Shown here: positions 6,598 through 14,055 of the stretch, in pieces
How positions within the stretch are numbered: position 1 is the stretch's first letter
Layout of the letters: each line of letters opens with the position of its first letter
Made by a program: the position numbers and the translations under genes
Assembly (NCBI GenBank): GCA_036399835.1
Contig: DASWMI010000051.1
Location: forward strand, 1-17,293
Direction of reading: 5' to 3'
DNA: 17,293 bases
From: DASYML01 sp036399835
GTDB lineage: Bacteria > Acidobacteriota > Blastocatellia > Pyrinomonadales > Pyrinomonadaceae
The notes under the pieces: generated by a model
What the model saw: only the letters and a program-made list of their open reading frames with translations
The model's database searches: none
What the model was told of the DNA's origin: nothing

Positions 6598-7738
6598 CCT
6601 TCTGCGGGTAGCCTGTTATCTCCAGGTCAGCGCCGCGTTGCATGATTTCCAGCTCGTGCAGCCTGACGGCATCAGAGATTTTTTGAGCGCCCGTGCCGCC
6701 GACCGCGAGGGGCGCATCGCGGCCACCTATGAGGATGGGCGCGATAAAGAAGCTGACCTTGTTGATTAAGCTGGCATCCAGAAATGCGCCGGCGATGGTC
6801 GCGCCGCCTTCTATGAGCAGGCTCTGTATAGAGCGTTGGCCCAACTCCTCTAGCACAGCCGAGAGGTCGCGCCCGCCGCTGCTGTCAAGCACAACTTCCA
6901 CTCCGAGCGATTCCAGTGCAGCGATTTTCGCAGCATCCGCGTGCGATGAAGTAAAGACCAGGACGGGCGCTTGACGGGCGGTTGAGGCTAAATGCGAGTC
7001 CGGCGCGAGACGCAGGCTCGTATCCACCACGACGCGCAAGAGCGGGCGTCTTCGTTTAAGGCCGGAGCGGTCCGTCAACAGCGGGTCGTCTGTCAGGGCC
7101 GTATTCGCGCCAACGAGAATCGCGTCGTACTCATGTCTCAATTCGTGCACGCGAGCGCGCGCCTCTTCTCCTGTGATCCAGCGCGAATCGCCCGTGCGCG
7201 TGGCGATGCGCCCGTCGAGCGAGCAGGCGAGCTTGAGATGTATAAAGGGGCGGCCCGTCCGCATGAAGTGTATATATTTTTCGTTGAGCCGCTCGGCTTC
7301 GCGCGCGAGGATTCCTGTGCTGACTTCGATACCGACAGAGCGCAGATGCGCGAAGCCTTTGCCGGAGACTTTCGGGTTAGGGTCTTCGATGGGAGCGACG
7401 ACGCGCCTCACACCGGCTTTGATGAGCGCATCCGTACAGGGCGGCGTGCGCCCGTGATGCGCGTGCGGTTCGAGCGAGACGTAAGCGGTCGCGCCGCGCG
7501 CCATTGGTCCAGCCTCTTCGAGCGCAATCGTCTCCGCGTGCTTGAGGCCATCGTAGAGATAATGCCCTTCTCCGATAACCTCGCCTTCATCCGTCACGAT
7601 GACGCAGCCGACGAGCGGACTCGGGCTGACCTGCCCGCTCCCGCGCGCGGCAAGCTCCAGAGCACGGCGCAGCATCTTCTCGTCGAAGTCCGGAGTCTGG
7701 AGTCTGGAGTCTGGAGTCAAAGCTGAAGTCAAATTCAA
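6581..7738 (-). CDS. ribD: Bifunctional riboflavin biosynthesis deaminase/reductase RibD
   Basis: RibD performs two riboflavin steps: deamination of the diaminopyrimidine ribosylamino phosphate and NADPH reduction of its ribosyl side chain. The deaminase domain spans about residues 20-140: HAE (67-69), then EPHAHHGRTPPC (90-101), DPNPKVSGKG (119-128). The reductase domain runs about 163-375 with LKLACSLDGRIA, WITG, VGANT, DDPLL and LLIEGG. In well-studied RibD the zinc ligands are His, Cys and Cys, within HAE and PCxHHGRTPPC. Here the first Cys is His (codon CAC), so zinc would have to bind through His67, His92 and Cys101. The start is uncertain: TTG 7738 or 7732 follows AAGGGG, while ATG 7675 would omit FDEK, which resembles the family N-terminus. 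The first ~18 residues are encoded by fold-back element B. Confidence 0.93.
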   Translation of the reverse strand: MNLTSALTPDSRLQTPDFDEKMLRRALELAARGSGQVSPSPLVGCVIVTDEGEVIGEGHYLYDGLKHAETIALEEAGPMARGATAYVSLEPHAHHGRTPPCTDALIKAGVRRVVAPIEDPNPKVSGKGFAHLRSVGIEVSTGILAREAERLNEKYIHFMRTGRPFIHLKLACSLDGRIATRTGDSRWITGEEARARVHELRHEYDAILVGANTALTDDPLLTDRSGLKRRRPLLRVVVDTSLRLAPDSHLASTARQAPVLVFTSSHADAAKIAALESLGVEVVLDSSGGRDLSAVLEELGQRSIQSLLIEGGATIAGAFLDASLINKVSFFIAPILIGGRDAPLAVGGTGAQKISDAVRLHELEIMQRGADLEITGYPQKGFEKG

Positions 7739-7825
7739 AATCCCCTTGCCTGGTCCTTTAAGTCCAAATCTAAAGTTCAGACCAAAGCTTCTGACTCCAG
7801 ACTCTCGGACTCCTAGACTCCAGAC
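7688..7825. repeat. Fold-back element B, GTCYGGA heptamer arms, between ribD and ftsY
   Basis: Four tandem heptamers GTCYGGA occupy 7688-7715. The opposite end (7796-7825) carries four inverted units, TCCAGAC, TCTCGGAC, TCCTAGAC and TCCAGAC. Just inside, GTCAAAGCT (7716-7724) matches the reverse complement of AGCTTCTGAC (7786-7795) with one extra base. TGGTCC (7751-7756) lies almost at the centre. The element starts right after the ftsY stop codon and extends into the 5' end of ribD. Its heptamer sequence differs from elements A and C, but the layout is the same. Confidence 0.65.
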
Positions 7826-9196
7826 CTATTCAAAGAGGCTGTTGACATATTGTTCGGGTTTGAAAATGACCAGGTCGTCAACCTTCTCGCCGATGCCCGC
7901 GTAGCGTATGGGCAGGTTCAGCTCTTTGGCGATGGCAACGGCGATGCCGCCCTTGGCCGTCCCGTCGAGCTTGGTCAGGACGATGCCGGTCACACCCGCG
8001 ACTTTTAAAAACTGCCGCGCCTGCTCAAGCCCGTTCTGCCCCGTCACGGCATCAATCACAAGAAGCGTCTCATGCGGCGCGCCTTCAACCTCGCGCGCAG
8101 CGACGCGCTTCATCTTGTCGAGTTCAGCCATGAGATTGGATTTATTGTGAAGGCGTCCGGCGGTGTCCACGATGAGCACGTCGGAGTTGCGCGCCTTGGC
8201 GGCCTTTAATGAATCGAAGAGGACGGCGGCAGGGTCTGTTCCTTCCTTCTGCTGAATCAGGGGAACGCCCGTGCGCTCGGCCCAGATAGCGAGCTGGTCC
8301 GAAGCCGCCGCGCGAAAGGTGTCGGCGGCGCAGATTAAAACGTCATTGCCTTCGGCCTTGATACGCTGGGCCAGTTTGCCTATGGTCGTGGTCTTGCCGA
8401 CGCCATTAACGCCGACGATCATCATGACATATGGCGCGATGCCTTCGGGGACGCTCGTTTCCGACTCGACCCCGTTTCTCTCCGAAGCATGGAAGATGGA
8501 GATCAACTCATTTTTAATAGCCTGCTTTAAAGCATCCAGATCATTAATCTGTTTGCGGTCAATCCCGCGCCTGACAGTTTCGAGGATGTGCAGCGTAGTC
8601 GGCACACCTATGTCGGCGCTGATAAGAGCCTCTTCCAGATCATCCAGCAGCTCTGAGTCAATCTGCTTGCGGCCCTGAAAGACGGTGTCAATCTTTTCGG
8701 AGAGGGATTCGCGCGTGGCCTCTACGGCGCGGCGAAAGCGCACGGCGTAAGTCTGCTCCAGCGCAGCCTCTTCGGCCTGCAACTCTTCCATCGTCTTGTT
8801 AAGACCGAGGACGGAAGTGTTAAAGGGCGAGCGCGAAGGGACTGACCGCTGCGCAGCAGGCTTGACAGGCTCTGCCGTGTGAGTCGTGCCGGGGCGTTCG
8901 GCTGCGCGCGCGGAAGGGGTCGCGGGTTGCGGCTTTTCCGTGATTGATTGTGTTTCGTTGGCGGGCGGCGGAGTCGGGGCAGCCCCTGTCGCAGCAGGTT
9001 CGAGCGGCGGCGCAGAGAGGATAGCGGGCGCGCCCTGCCCCGTTTGCTCCACGGGCGCAGCCGGAGGCTGTAGAGCCGGAGCATCTATATCGGTCTCGGT
9101 CGCGCCGGCTTCCTGCTCAGTTCGCTGCGCGAGCGGCTCATTCAGCCCGAGCGTGATAAAGCGGTCTTTATTTTTGCGTCTCCAGAAGGCTGCCAT
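7826..9196 (-). CDS. ftsY: Signal recognition particle receptor FtsY
   Basis: FtsY is the membrane-associated SRP receptor GTPase that delivers ribosome-nascent chains to the Sec translocon. The 456-residue protein has an N-terminal extension (about 20-125) rich in Pro, Ala and Glu, standing in for the acidic A domain of proteobacterial FtsY. It is followed by the helical N domain (about 140-240) and the G domain. GTPase motifs: GVNGVGKTT (262-270), DTFRAAA (292-298), DTAGRLHNK (344-352), TKLDGTAKGG (408-417) and GIGEKVDDL (434-442). All are intact. The start at ATG 9196 has only a distant AAGGA. A promoter with a perfect -10 sits about 50 bp upstream. The gene probably reads through element B into ribD. 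No TGGWCCA palindrome occurs in it. Confidence 0.96.
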   Translation of the reverse strand: MAAFWRRKNKDRFITLGLNEPLAQRTEQEAGATETDIDAPALQPPAAPVEQTGQGAPAILSAPPLEPAATGAAPTPPPANETQSITEKPQPATPSARAAERPGTTHTAEPVKPAAQRSVPSRSPFNTSVLGLNKTMEELQAEEAALEQTYAVRFRRAVEATRESLSEKIDTVFQGRKQIDSELLDDLEEALISADIGVPTTLHILETVRRGIDRKQINDLDALKQAIKNELISIFHASERNGVESETSVPEGIAPYVMMIVGVNGVGKTTTIGKLAQRIKAEGNDVLICAADTFRAAASDQLAIWAERTGVPLIQQKEGTDPAAVLFDSLKAAKARNSDVLIVDTAGRLHNKSNLMAELDKMKRVAAREVEGAPHETLLVIDAVTGQNGLEQARQFLKVAGVTGIVLTKLDGTAKGGIAVAIAKELNLPIRYAGIGEKVDDLVIFKPEQYVNSLFE

Positions 9197-9223
9197 GTAT
9201 CAGTTAAGTATCCTTGCCTGTGA

Positions 9224-9236
9224 TTACAGATTGTAA
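9224..9236. promoter_or_regulatory. Inverted repeat TTACA-GAT-TGTAA at the ftsY transcription start
   Basis: This perfect 5-bp inverted repeat with a 3-bp centre lies directly downstream of the predicted ftsY -10 box, around the expected start site. That is a usual place for a repressor site. It resembles the repeat at 5426-5441. The short half-sites could also be coincidence. Confidence 0.25.
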
Positions 9237-9243
9237 GCGAAGG

Positions 9244-9273
9244 ATTATAAGCTTAACTGTGGCGGCGCGACAA
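9244..9273 (-). promoter_or_regulatory. Candidate ftsY promoter
   Basis: On the minus strand TTGTCG (9268-9273), an 18-bp spacer and a perfect TATAAT (9244-9249) form a sigma-70-like promoter. The expected start near 9237 gives a leader of about 40 nt before the ftsY ATG at 9196. It lies in the 122-bp spacer after the HD-GYP gene, so ftsY need not depend on read-through. Confidence 0.55.
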
Positions 9274-9318
9274 AAGGTGCGCGGAAGAAATTTCTGGAAA
9301 GGCTAAACTTCGGGCCTG

Positions 9319-11142
9319 TTATAAAGAAGCCTGCTCTACAACAGGAGGAGCGTTGGGCGTGGTCGGACTGGCCGTTGAGCGTTTCAGGCGCACGCGTCCC
9401 GGCGCAATCTGTCCGTCCTCGCAGGCCGCGACCAGAGCCGCGACCACCTCTGCATCATAACGCGTGCCGACAAAACTCTTGATGCGCTCGACGGCGTCTT
9501 CAAACTTCATAGCCTGTTGATAAGGTCTATCGGTCGTCATCGCATCAAAGGTGTCGGCGACCGAGACGATGCGCGCCATGACGGGTATCTCATCGCCCTT
9601 GAGGCCCTGCGGGTAGCCCTCGCCGTTGACCATCTCGTGATGCATGTACATCCCCGGCAGAAACTCCTTCATCGCCGGAATCTGCGACATAATCTTATAG
9701 CCCTTCTGCGGATGCTTCTTCATAATCTGAAACTCTTCATCCGTCAGGGCGCTCGGCTTCTTCAGAATATTATCGTCTATGCCGATCTTGCCGACATCAT
9801 GCAAGAGCGCGCTGATTCTGATTTTTTCGACCTCTTCATCCGCGAGTCCGAGCCGCTGCGCGATGGCGACGGAAAAACGCGCGACGCGTTCAGAGTGGCC
9901 GCGTGTGTACGGGTCTTTACCGTCAATGGCGGCGGCGAGTCCCTTGACAGTCCCTATGAAAAGCTCTCGATTCTCATGGGCCGAGCGCTGCAAATCTTCT
10001 ATGAAGTGTTCGAGCTGGTCTGTCATCAGGTTAAAAGACTGGCCCAGAGCGCCAAGCTCAGTCCGGCTGCGGACATCTATCCGCTGAGAAAAATCGCCGC
10101 TCGCGATTCTGTGTGCGCCGGCGGCCAGTTCCTGTACGGGCTGTGTCAGCTTTTTGGCGAAGTAGAAACCTATGACCAGTGCTAAGGCGGCGGCGAACAT
10201 GCTAATCAAGAGTGTCTGCCGTCGCATATCCGCGACGGAGGCCAGCGCCGCGCGCTCGTCCTGTATGGCGATGACGCCGAGGCGCGAATTGCTCCCCAGC
10301 TCCGCCGTCGCGTAAGAGCCGAGCATCTCTCTTCTTCTGCCGTCGCGCTCGACCGCGAAGGGAGACAGCGCGGACTGGACCTGCGTGCCCGTCTCCTGCC
10401 AATCCTGGACCACTTTAAGGTCCGTCATGGGACGCTCGGAATAGGCTATGCGCTCGTCCGGGTGGGCCACCGCGCGCCCGTCCTGGTCCACCACGAAGAC
10501 GACCGGCAGCCCCGCGTCAAGAAGCTCGCGCTCGGGTCTTGAGGTCGTTTGCTGAACCGCCCTAAAAGCCTCTCGAAAAGAGATAATTGCCACGACCGCC
10601 GCGACCACTTCATCACCCGTCGGTCCACCCATCACGGGCGCGGCGATGGTCAGCCCCATCTCCTGGCCGGAACGTATGAGGTGCGGGCGGCTGGCAACCA
10701 GACCTCTCCCGCTCATTTTCGCCAGAACTTCGCCGACGCGCTCGTCAACCTCTTCGCGCCCGATGACGTCAGGCTGAAAAGCCCTGTGCAACTCGCCCCT
10801 GACGGGCCAGATGGCAAGCGCGATGAGATTCGGGTCATCCTGTAAAGTCTTTTGCAGGCGTATATCCGAGCCGTCTTCATTGAGCGAGCGGACGCCGCCC
10901 GCCAGCTCGAAGGCGCGCGCCAGTCCCGTCACGACATCGCGATAACGCTGCCCGTAAAGCTCTATCTGCCGCGCCTTGTCCTGCACGAGCTGCGCCTGGT
11001 AACGCCCTTCGACCGAACGCAGCTCATCCGCGCTGCGGGTTGAAAGCAACGCGCCAGCCAGACCCAGCGGCAGCAACCCGACCACGAGAAGCACGCCGAG
11101 GACTATGTAAAGCAGGCGCACGCGCCCGAAACGTTCCAGCAT
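9319..11142 (-). CDS. Membrane sensor with double-Cache-like, HAMP and HD-GYP domains
   Basis: A probable cyclic-di-GMP phosphodiesterase controlled by an extracytoplasmic sensor. The 607 residues hold a membrane helix (about 9-33), an extracytoplasmic region (about 40-305) whose FVVDQDGRAVAHPDE (216-230) suits a Cache fold, a second helix (about 309-328), a HAMP linker (about 329-382) and an HD-GYP domain (about 393-575). HD-GYP hallmarks are intact: HSERV (416-420), HDVGKIGI (448-455), KHPQKGY (476-482), HHE (501-503), NGEGYP (506-511) and SVADTFDAMTTDRPY (527-541). These are the metal-binding and catalytic elements of the family. The Cache ligand cannot be read from sequence. A near-consensus promoter lies about 110 bp upstream. 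No convincing Shine-Dalgarno precedes the ATG. Confidence 0.93.
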   Translation of the reverse strand: MLERFGRVRLLYIVLGVLLVVGLLPLGLAGALLSTRSADELRSVEGRYQAQLVQDKARQIELYGQRYRDVVTGLARAFELAGGVRSLNEDGSDIRLQKTLQDDPNLIALAIWPVRGELHRAFQPDVIGREEVDERVGEVLAKMSGRGLVASRPHLIRSGQEMGLTIAAPVMGGPTGDEVVAAVVAIISFREAFRAVQQTTSRPERELLDAGLPVVFVVDQDGRAVAHPDERIAYSERPMTDLKVVQDWQETGTQVQSALSPFAVERDGRRREMLGSYATAELGSNSRLGVIAIQDERAALASVADMRRQTLLISMFAAALALVIGFYFAKKLTQPVQELAAGAHRIASGDFSQRIDVRSRTELGALGQSFNLMTDQLEHFIEDLQRSAHENRELFIGTVKGLAAAIDGKDPYTRGHSERVARFSVAIAQRLGLADEEVEKIRISALLHDVGKIGIDDNILKKPSALTDEEFQIMKKHPQKGYKIMSQIPAMKEFLPGMYMHHEMVNGEGYPQGLKGDEIPVMARIVSVADTFDAMTTDRPYQQAMKFEDAVERIKSFVGTRYDAEVVAALVAACEDGQIAPGRVRLKRSTASPTTPNAPPVVEQASL

Positions 11143-11258
11143 GATGATTAAAAAGGCCGAGCGGATGATTGAACGAGCAAAGAGTTCACAAAGAAAGAAG
11201 GCAGGCCAAAAAGGTTTTCACGCAAGAGCTTTCCAGCAGGGCAAGCTCACCTTCAGTT

Positions 11259-11287
11259 ATACTACTTGCCACATGCGGCCCTGTCAA
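11259..11287 (-). promoter_or_regulatory. Near-consensus promoter for the HD-GYP gene
   Basis: The minus strand reads TTGACA (perfect -35, 11282-11287), a 17-bp spacer, then TAGTAT (11259-11264, four of six). Transcription would start near 11252, giving a leader of about 110 nt before the ATG at 11142. It is the best sigma-70 match in the window. Confidence 0.65.
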
Positions 11288-11574
11288 TGAAGTTTTAGCA
11301 TGGTTTAATTTGCACAAAATAAACAACTAAAGAGCTAGAATGGTTATCTCTCAAGCTCCTCCGCCCAACCCGCCACGCTTTTTCAACGCCTCTTTGCCTA
11401 CGGCTGAGGCATAATGCGTGCGCTGGCGGCGCAATTCGCTTTGGCGGAAGATTTACAAACCGTGGCGGCGGGCAGGGCGTCTAAATGTTTGAGCGCGTGG
11501 GCCGACTTGAGCGCGTTCTGGAGGTTGAGAAGATTGCTGGAAGGGCTTCCAGGTCCGTGCGACGCTGGAAAGGG
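11288..11574. other. Divergent spacer before the sigma-factor gene
   Basis: AT-rich around 11290-11345, then pyrimidine-rich. The sigma-factor promoter should be here, but no clear one was found. TTGCAC (11310-11315) and TAGAAT (11336-11341) are 20 bp apart, too far for a normal sigma-70 promoter. Two short open frames begin here (11414 and 11485). The second is in frame with the sigma factor and would add 30 residues to it. No structured RNA or repeat was seen. Confidence 0.4.
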
Positions 11575-12156
11575 ATGGAGACGGCGACGACGAGCGACGA
11601 GCAGATTGTAGAACGCGCTCAGGCGGGCGATGCAGAGGCTTTTGGCGAGATCGTGCGTCGCTGGGAGCGTCGTATCTTCGCGCTCTCCTTCGGCATGCTG
11701 GGCCGTGAAGAAGAGGCGCGTGATGCGACACAGGAGACCTTTCTTGCGGCCTTCCGAAACTTACGCAGCTTTCGCGGTGAAGCAAAAGTCTCTTCGTGGC
11801 TGCACCGGATTGCCATCAACCAGTGCATCACGCGGCAGCGGCGCGCAAAGGTTCGCGGCGAGACGGCGATTGCGGACGAGCATGAGGTTGACGGAGCCTC
11901 ATATTTTGCGCCCGCGCACGAATCGCCCGCGCGTGCCGTGGAGAGCCAGCAGAGGAAAGAGATGGTGCGGCGCGCGGTCTGCGCTCTGCCAACTGAGTTG
12001 CGACAGGTAATTTTGATGAAAGAGTTTGAGGAACTGACATTTCAGGAGATTGCGGACGCGCTCGACCTGCCCTTGAGCACCGTCAAGAGCCGCCTTTACA
12101 CGGCGCTCAAGCAACTCCAGATGCGACTCAAGCACATGGCGTCCGAGGTCGCCTGA
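11575..12156 (+). CDS. ECF-type RNA polymerase sigma factor
   Basis: A group-4 (extracytoplasmic function) sigma factor directing RNA polymerase to a small regulon. Region 2 spans about residues 20-90: AFGEIVRRWERRIFALS, then DATQETFLAAFRNLRSF (50-66) and WLHRIAINQC (75-84). Region 4 is at about 128-185, with ELTFQEIADALDLP and STVKSRLYTALKQL as the helix-turn-helix. The 193-residue length from ATG 11575 is normal for the family, but that ATG has no properly spaced ribosome site. An in-frame ATG at 11485, preceded by AGGG at 7 nt, would add 30 residues outside the conserved fold. Its stop lies 2 nt before the anti-sigma start, so the two are co-translated. Autoregulation is typical but was not demonstrated here. 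Confidence 0.93.
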   Translation: METATTSDEQIVERAQAGDAEAFGEIVRRWERRIFALSFGMLGREEEARDATQETFLAAFRNLRSFRGEAKVSSWLHRIAINQCITRQRRAKVRGETAIADEHEVDGASYFAPAHESPARAVESQQRKEMVRRAVCALPTELRQVILMKEFEELTFQEIADALDLPLSTVKSRLYTALKQLQMRLKHMASEVA

Positions 12157-12158
12157 AG

Positions 12159-12998
12159 ATGAAAGAGAAAATGCTGTCCGAGAAAAAGATGCAGGATACC
12201 GTGACGGGCGGCGAGGCTTGTGCTCGCGCAGAAGACCTTATCGCGTATCTTTACGGCGAAGCGAACGGGGGCGATGCCCTTGAGTTTGAAACACACACGC
12301 GGCACTGCGCGGCCTGTCGTGCGGAGCTTGCCGAGTTCGGGCAGGTGCGGCAATCTATAGGCGACTGGCGAGCCGAGATGCTTGGCTCTCTCGCTTCAGT
12401 TCAGGCTGAAACAGGCATCGCGCACGGACTCGAACGCGTAGACTTAACCTCTGCGCATCAACGCTCGGCGCTCGCCGCGATACGCGAGTTCTTCAGGCTC
12501 TCGCCCGGGTGGATGCGCGCGGCCACGGCTTTCGCCAGCATCATTATCTGCGCGCTCCTGGTCTTCGCCGTCGCACGCTTTTTTGAGCGGTCACAGCCAT
12601 CCGCGAATCTGGTCCAGAATAATCCTCAGACTTCCGAGAAGGTTTACACGCAGAAAGAGCTTGAGGCCATCGTGGCGCAGCAGCTCGAAGAGGAGCGCAA
12701 TCGAATCAAGTCAATTTCAGCGGGACAGCAGGAGTCGAGGGGCGTTACTCCCGCGCTGGTCCAGAACAACCAGGCTCGCGGGCCGTTGGTCATAAGCCAA
12801 TCTGTCCGGCGCGCTCCGTCAGCGGGAGCTAACGTTATCGCGGCCAACTCTTCGAGGCAGCGAACAGGCTCAGGCAGGCTGACGCGGAAAGAAAGACAGG
12901 AGATTGCAGAGTTCATCCTGGCTCAAGGCACGTTGAGTAATGAAGATAACGTGCCGCGTCTGTCAGACCTGCTCGATGATTCAAACGAGTCTAACTGA
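12159..12998 (+). CDS. Membrane anti-sigma factor with zinc-finger N-terminus
   Basis: The N-terminal cytoplasmic domain carries the zinc-binding anti-sigma signature: Cys21, then H46-x3-C50-x2-C53. This domain would bind and hold the sigma factor encoded 2 nt upstream. One membrane helix follows (about 121-141). About 135 residues then lie outside the membrane, including an acidic/Gln-rich helix (about 160-185) and a Ser/Arg-rich tail. Such proteins release their sigma factor through proteolysis or conformational change on envelope stress. Which applies here cannot be read. Alternative starts at Met5 and Met11 are possible. Two TGGTCCA sites (12610, 12757) are translated as Leu-Val-Gln. 279 residues. 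Confidence 0.88.
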   Translation: MKEKMLSEKKMQDTVTGGEACARAEDLIAYLYGEANGGDALEFETHTRHCAACRAELAEFGQVRQSIGDWRAEMLGSLASVQAETGIAHGLERVDLTSAHQRSALAAIREFFRLSPGWMRAATAFASIIICALLVFAVARFFERSQPSANLVQNNPQTSEKVYTQKELEAIVAQQLEEERNRIKSISAGQQESRGVTPALVQNNQARGPLVISQSVRRAPSAGANVIAANSSRQRTGSGRLTRKERQEIAEFILAQGTLSNEDNVPRLSDLLDDSNESN

Positions 12999-13073
12999 GA
13001 GAGCGCGCGTGTGCCCTTTAGATTTGCGCCGCCCCGAATTTTGTTCAAGAGCACTTTGAAGAGGCTAAAGAAG

Positions 13074-13727
13074 ATGAGGAAAGCTATTCATAAACATCTC
13101 GCGGCTGTGGCCATCCCAGCCGCTTTATCGCTGCTTATACTCTTGCTGTCGCAGACAACTGCGCGCGCGCAGGGCGGACCGCCTCCGCGGGGCGAAGGAC
13201 CACCGGAAGCGGGCGCGCTCGCAGATAGACACCGCGACCTCCTACACGCTTTGAATCTGACGCCGGAACAGCTAGAGAGAATCAGGTCCATACACGAACA
13301 GAATCAGACTGCGCGCCGCGCCAGCCAGCAGCGCATGCGGCAGGCACAGCTTGCGCTGGACCAGGCAATCTATTCCGATAATGCGGATGAAGCCGTCATC
13401 GAACAACGCGTGCACGAGTTGGCTGCGGCGCAGGCTGAGGTCACGCGCATGCGCGCTTTGACGGAGCTAAACATACGCCGCGTCCTCACGCCTGAACAGT
13501 TGAATACACTGCGCAGTTTGCGCCAGCAGGCACGCAGGACTGGACGAGAAAGGCGACGACAGGACATGGAAAACTCGCCCGGCGCGCGCGACCGTTTCAA
13601 CCGTCGTCCGGGCGCGCTAAATACTAACGAGGGCGGGGTCAGACCGAATAATAATTATGGCGCAGCCAGACCAAATCTAGCCCCGCGCCCACGTCGCGGC
13701 GAGATGCTGCGCGGGCGACGCCCTTGA
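13074..13727 (+). CDS. Spy/CpxP-like periplasmic protein with LTPEQ motifs
   Basis: The 217-residue product begins with a signal peptide (hydrophobic about 9-28, cleavage after ARA at 30-32). A helical region contains two LTPEQL motifs (62-67 and 138-143), the hallmark of the Spy/CpxP/ZraP superfamily. Known members act as periplasmic chaperones, or as stress and metal sensors that modulate a signalling partner. The tail (about 155-217) is Arg/Asn/Pro-rich and looks disordered. ATG 13074, preceded by purine-rich GAAGAGG and AAAGAAG, was chosen over GTG 13011 because it places the signal peptide at the N-terminus. The gene lies 75 nt after the anti-sigma gene and is followed by a terminator, so the three form an operon. 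Its role as co-sensor or regulon target is inferred. Confidence 0.85.
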   Translation: MRKAIHKHLAAVAIPAALSLLILLLSQTTARAQGGPPPRGEGPPEAGALADRHRDLLHALNLTPEQLERIRSIHEQNQTARRASQQRMRQAQLALDQAIYSDNADEAVIEQRVHELAAAQAEVTRMRALTELNIRRVLTPEQLNTLRSLRQQARRTGRERRRQDMENSPGARDRFNRRPGALNTNEGGVRPNNNYGAARPNLAPRPRRGEMLRGRRP

Positions 13728-13785
13728 GAGATGGACCAGTCCGTCCAGCATCGGGTGAGATAAAATCGGGCCGCATTAAATCGGG

Positions 13786-13840
13786 AAAGCCAGTCAATAC
13801 TAATGTTTGTTGGCTGGCTTTGCTGTCTGTTTTAATTTTC
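13786..13840 (+). terminator. Terminator closing the sigma/anti-sigma/LTPEQ operon
   Basis: AAAGCCAGTCAA (13786-13797) pairs with TTGGCTGGCTTT (13810-13821), 12 bp with one wobble and a 12-nt loop. GCTGTCTGTTTTAATTTTC follows, with a T-rich run about 8 nt beyond the stem. It lies 58 bp after the stop codon of the Spy-like gene. Confidence 0.7.
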
Positions 13841-14055
13841 CCGCTTGACGCATCAAACAGATTCTGCGCATCATAAGCCGCTCCTTCATCTTTCGCGCGG
13901 TGGCGATTCAGGCCATCTGATTTAAGCCGAGCCTGAAAGCATCTGGCCGCACGGCAATGAAGCTAAATTATTTTCTTTAAAATATTGAAGCCATACTGCG
14001 AACACGCTTCGCGCCCGTAGGGTGCGCAGAGAGCGTGTTTGCTTCCGACTATCGA
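13841..14055 (+). promoter_or_regulatory. mlaE upstream region with long hairpin at 13998-14042
   Basis: GCGAACACGCT (13998-14008) pairs with AGCGTGTTTGC (14032-14042), with one wobble. Inside, GCGCCC (14011-14016) pairs with GGGTGC (14020-14025). The GTG codon at 14035, one of two possible mlaE starts, lies in the 3' strand of the stem. The other start, ATG 14056, lies 13 nt past it. The hairpin has no U tract, so it is not a terminator. It could restrain translation initiation. No clear -35/-10 pair was found. TAAAAT (13977-13982) is a possible -10 without a partner. Nothing else was seen in the stretch after the terminator. Confidence 0.4.

Noticed and set aside
11414..11611. Plus-strand 65-codon frame before the sigma factor
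   Set aside because: No ribosome site, no motif, and it overlaps the sigma gene out of frame.
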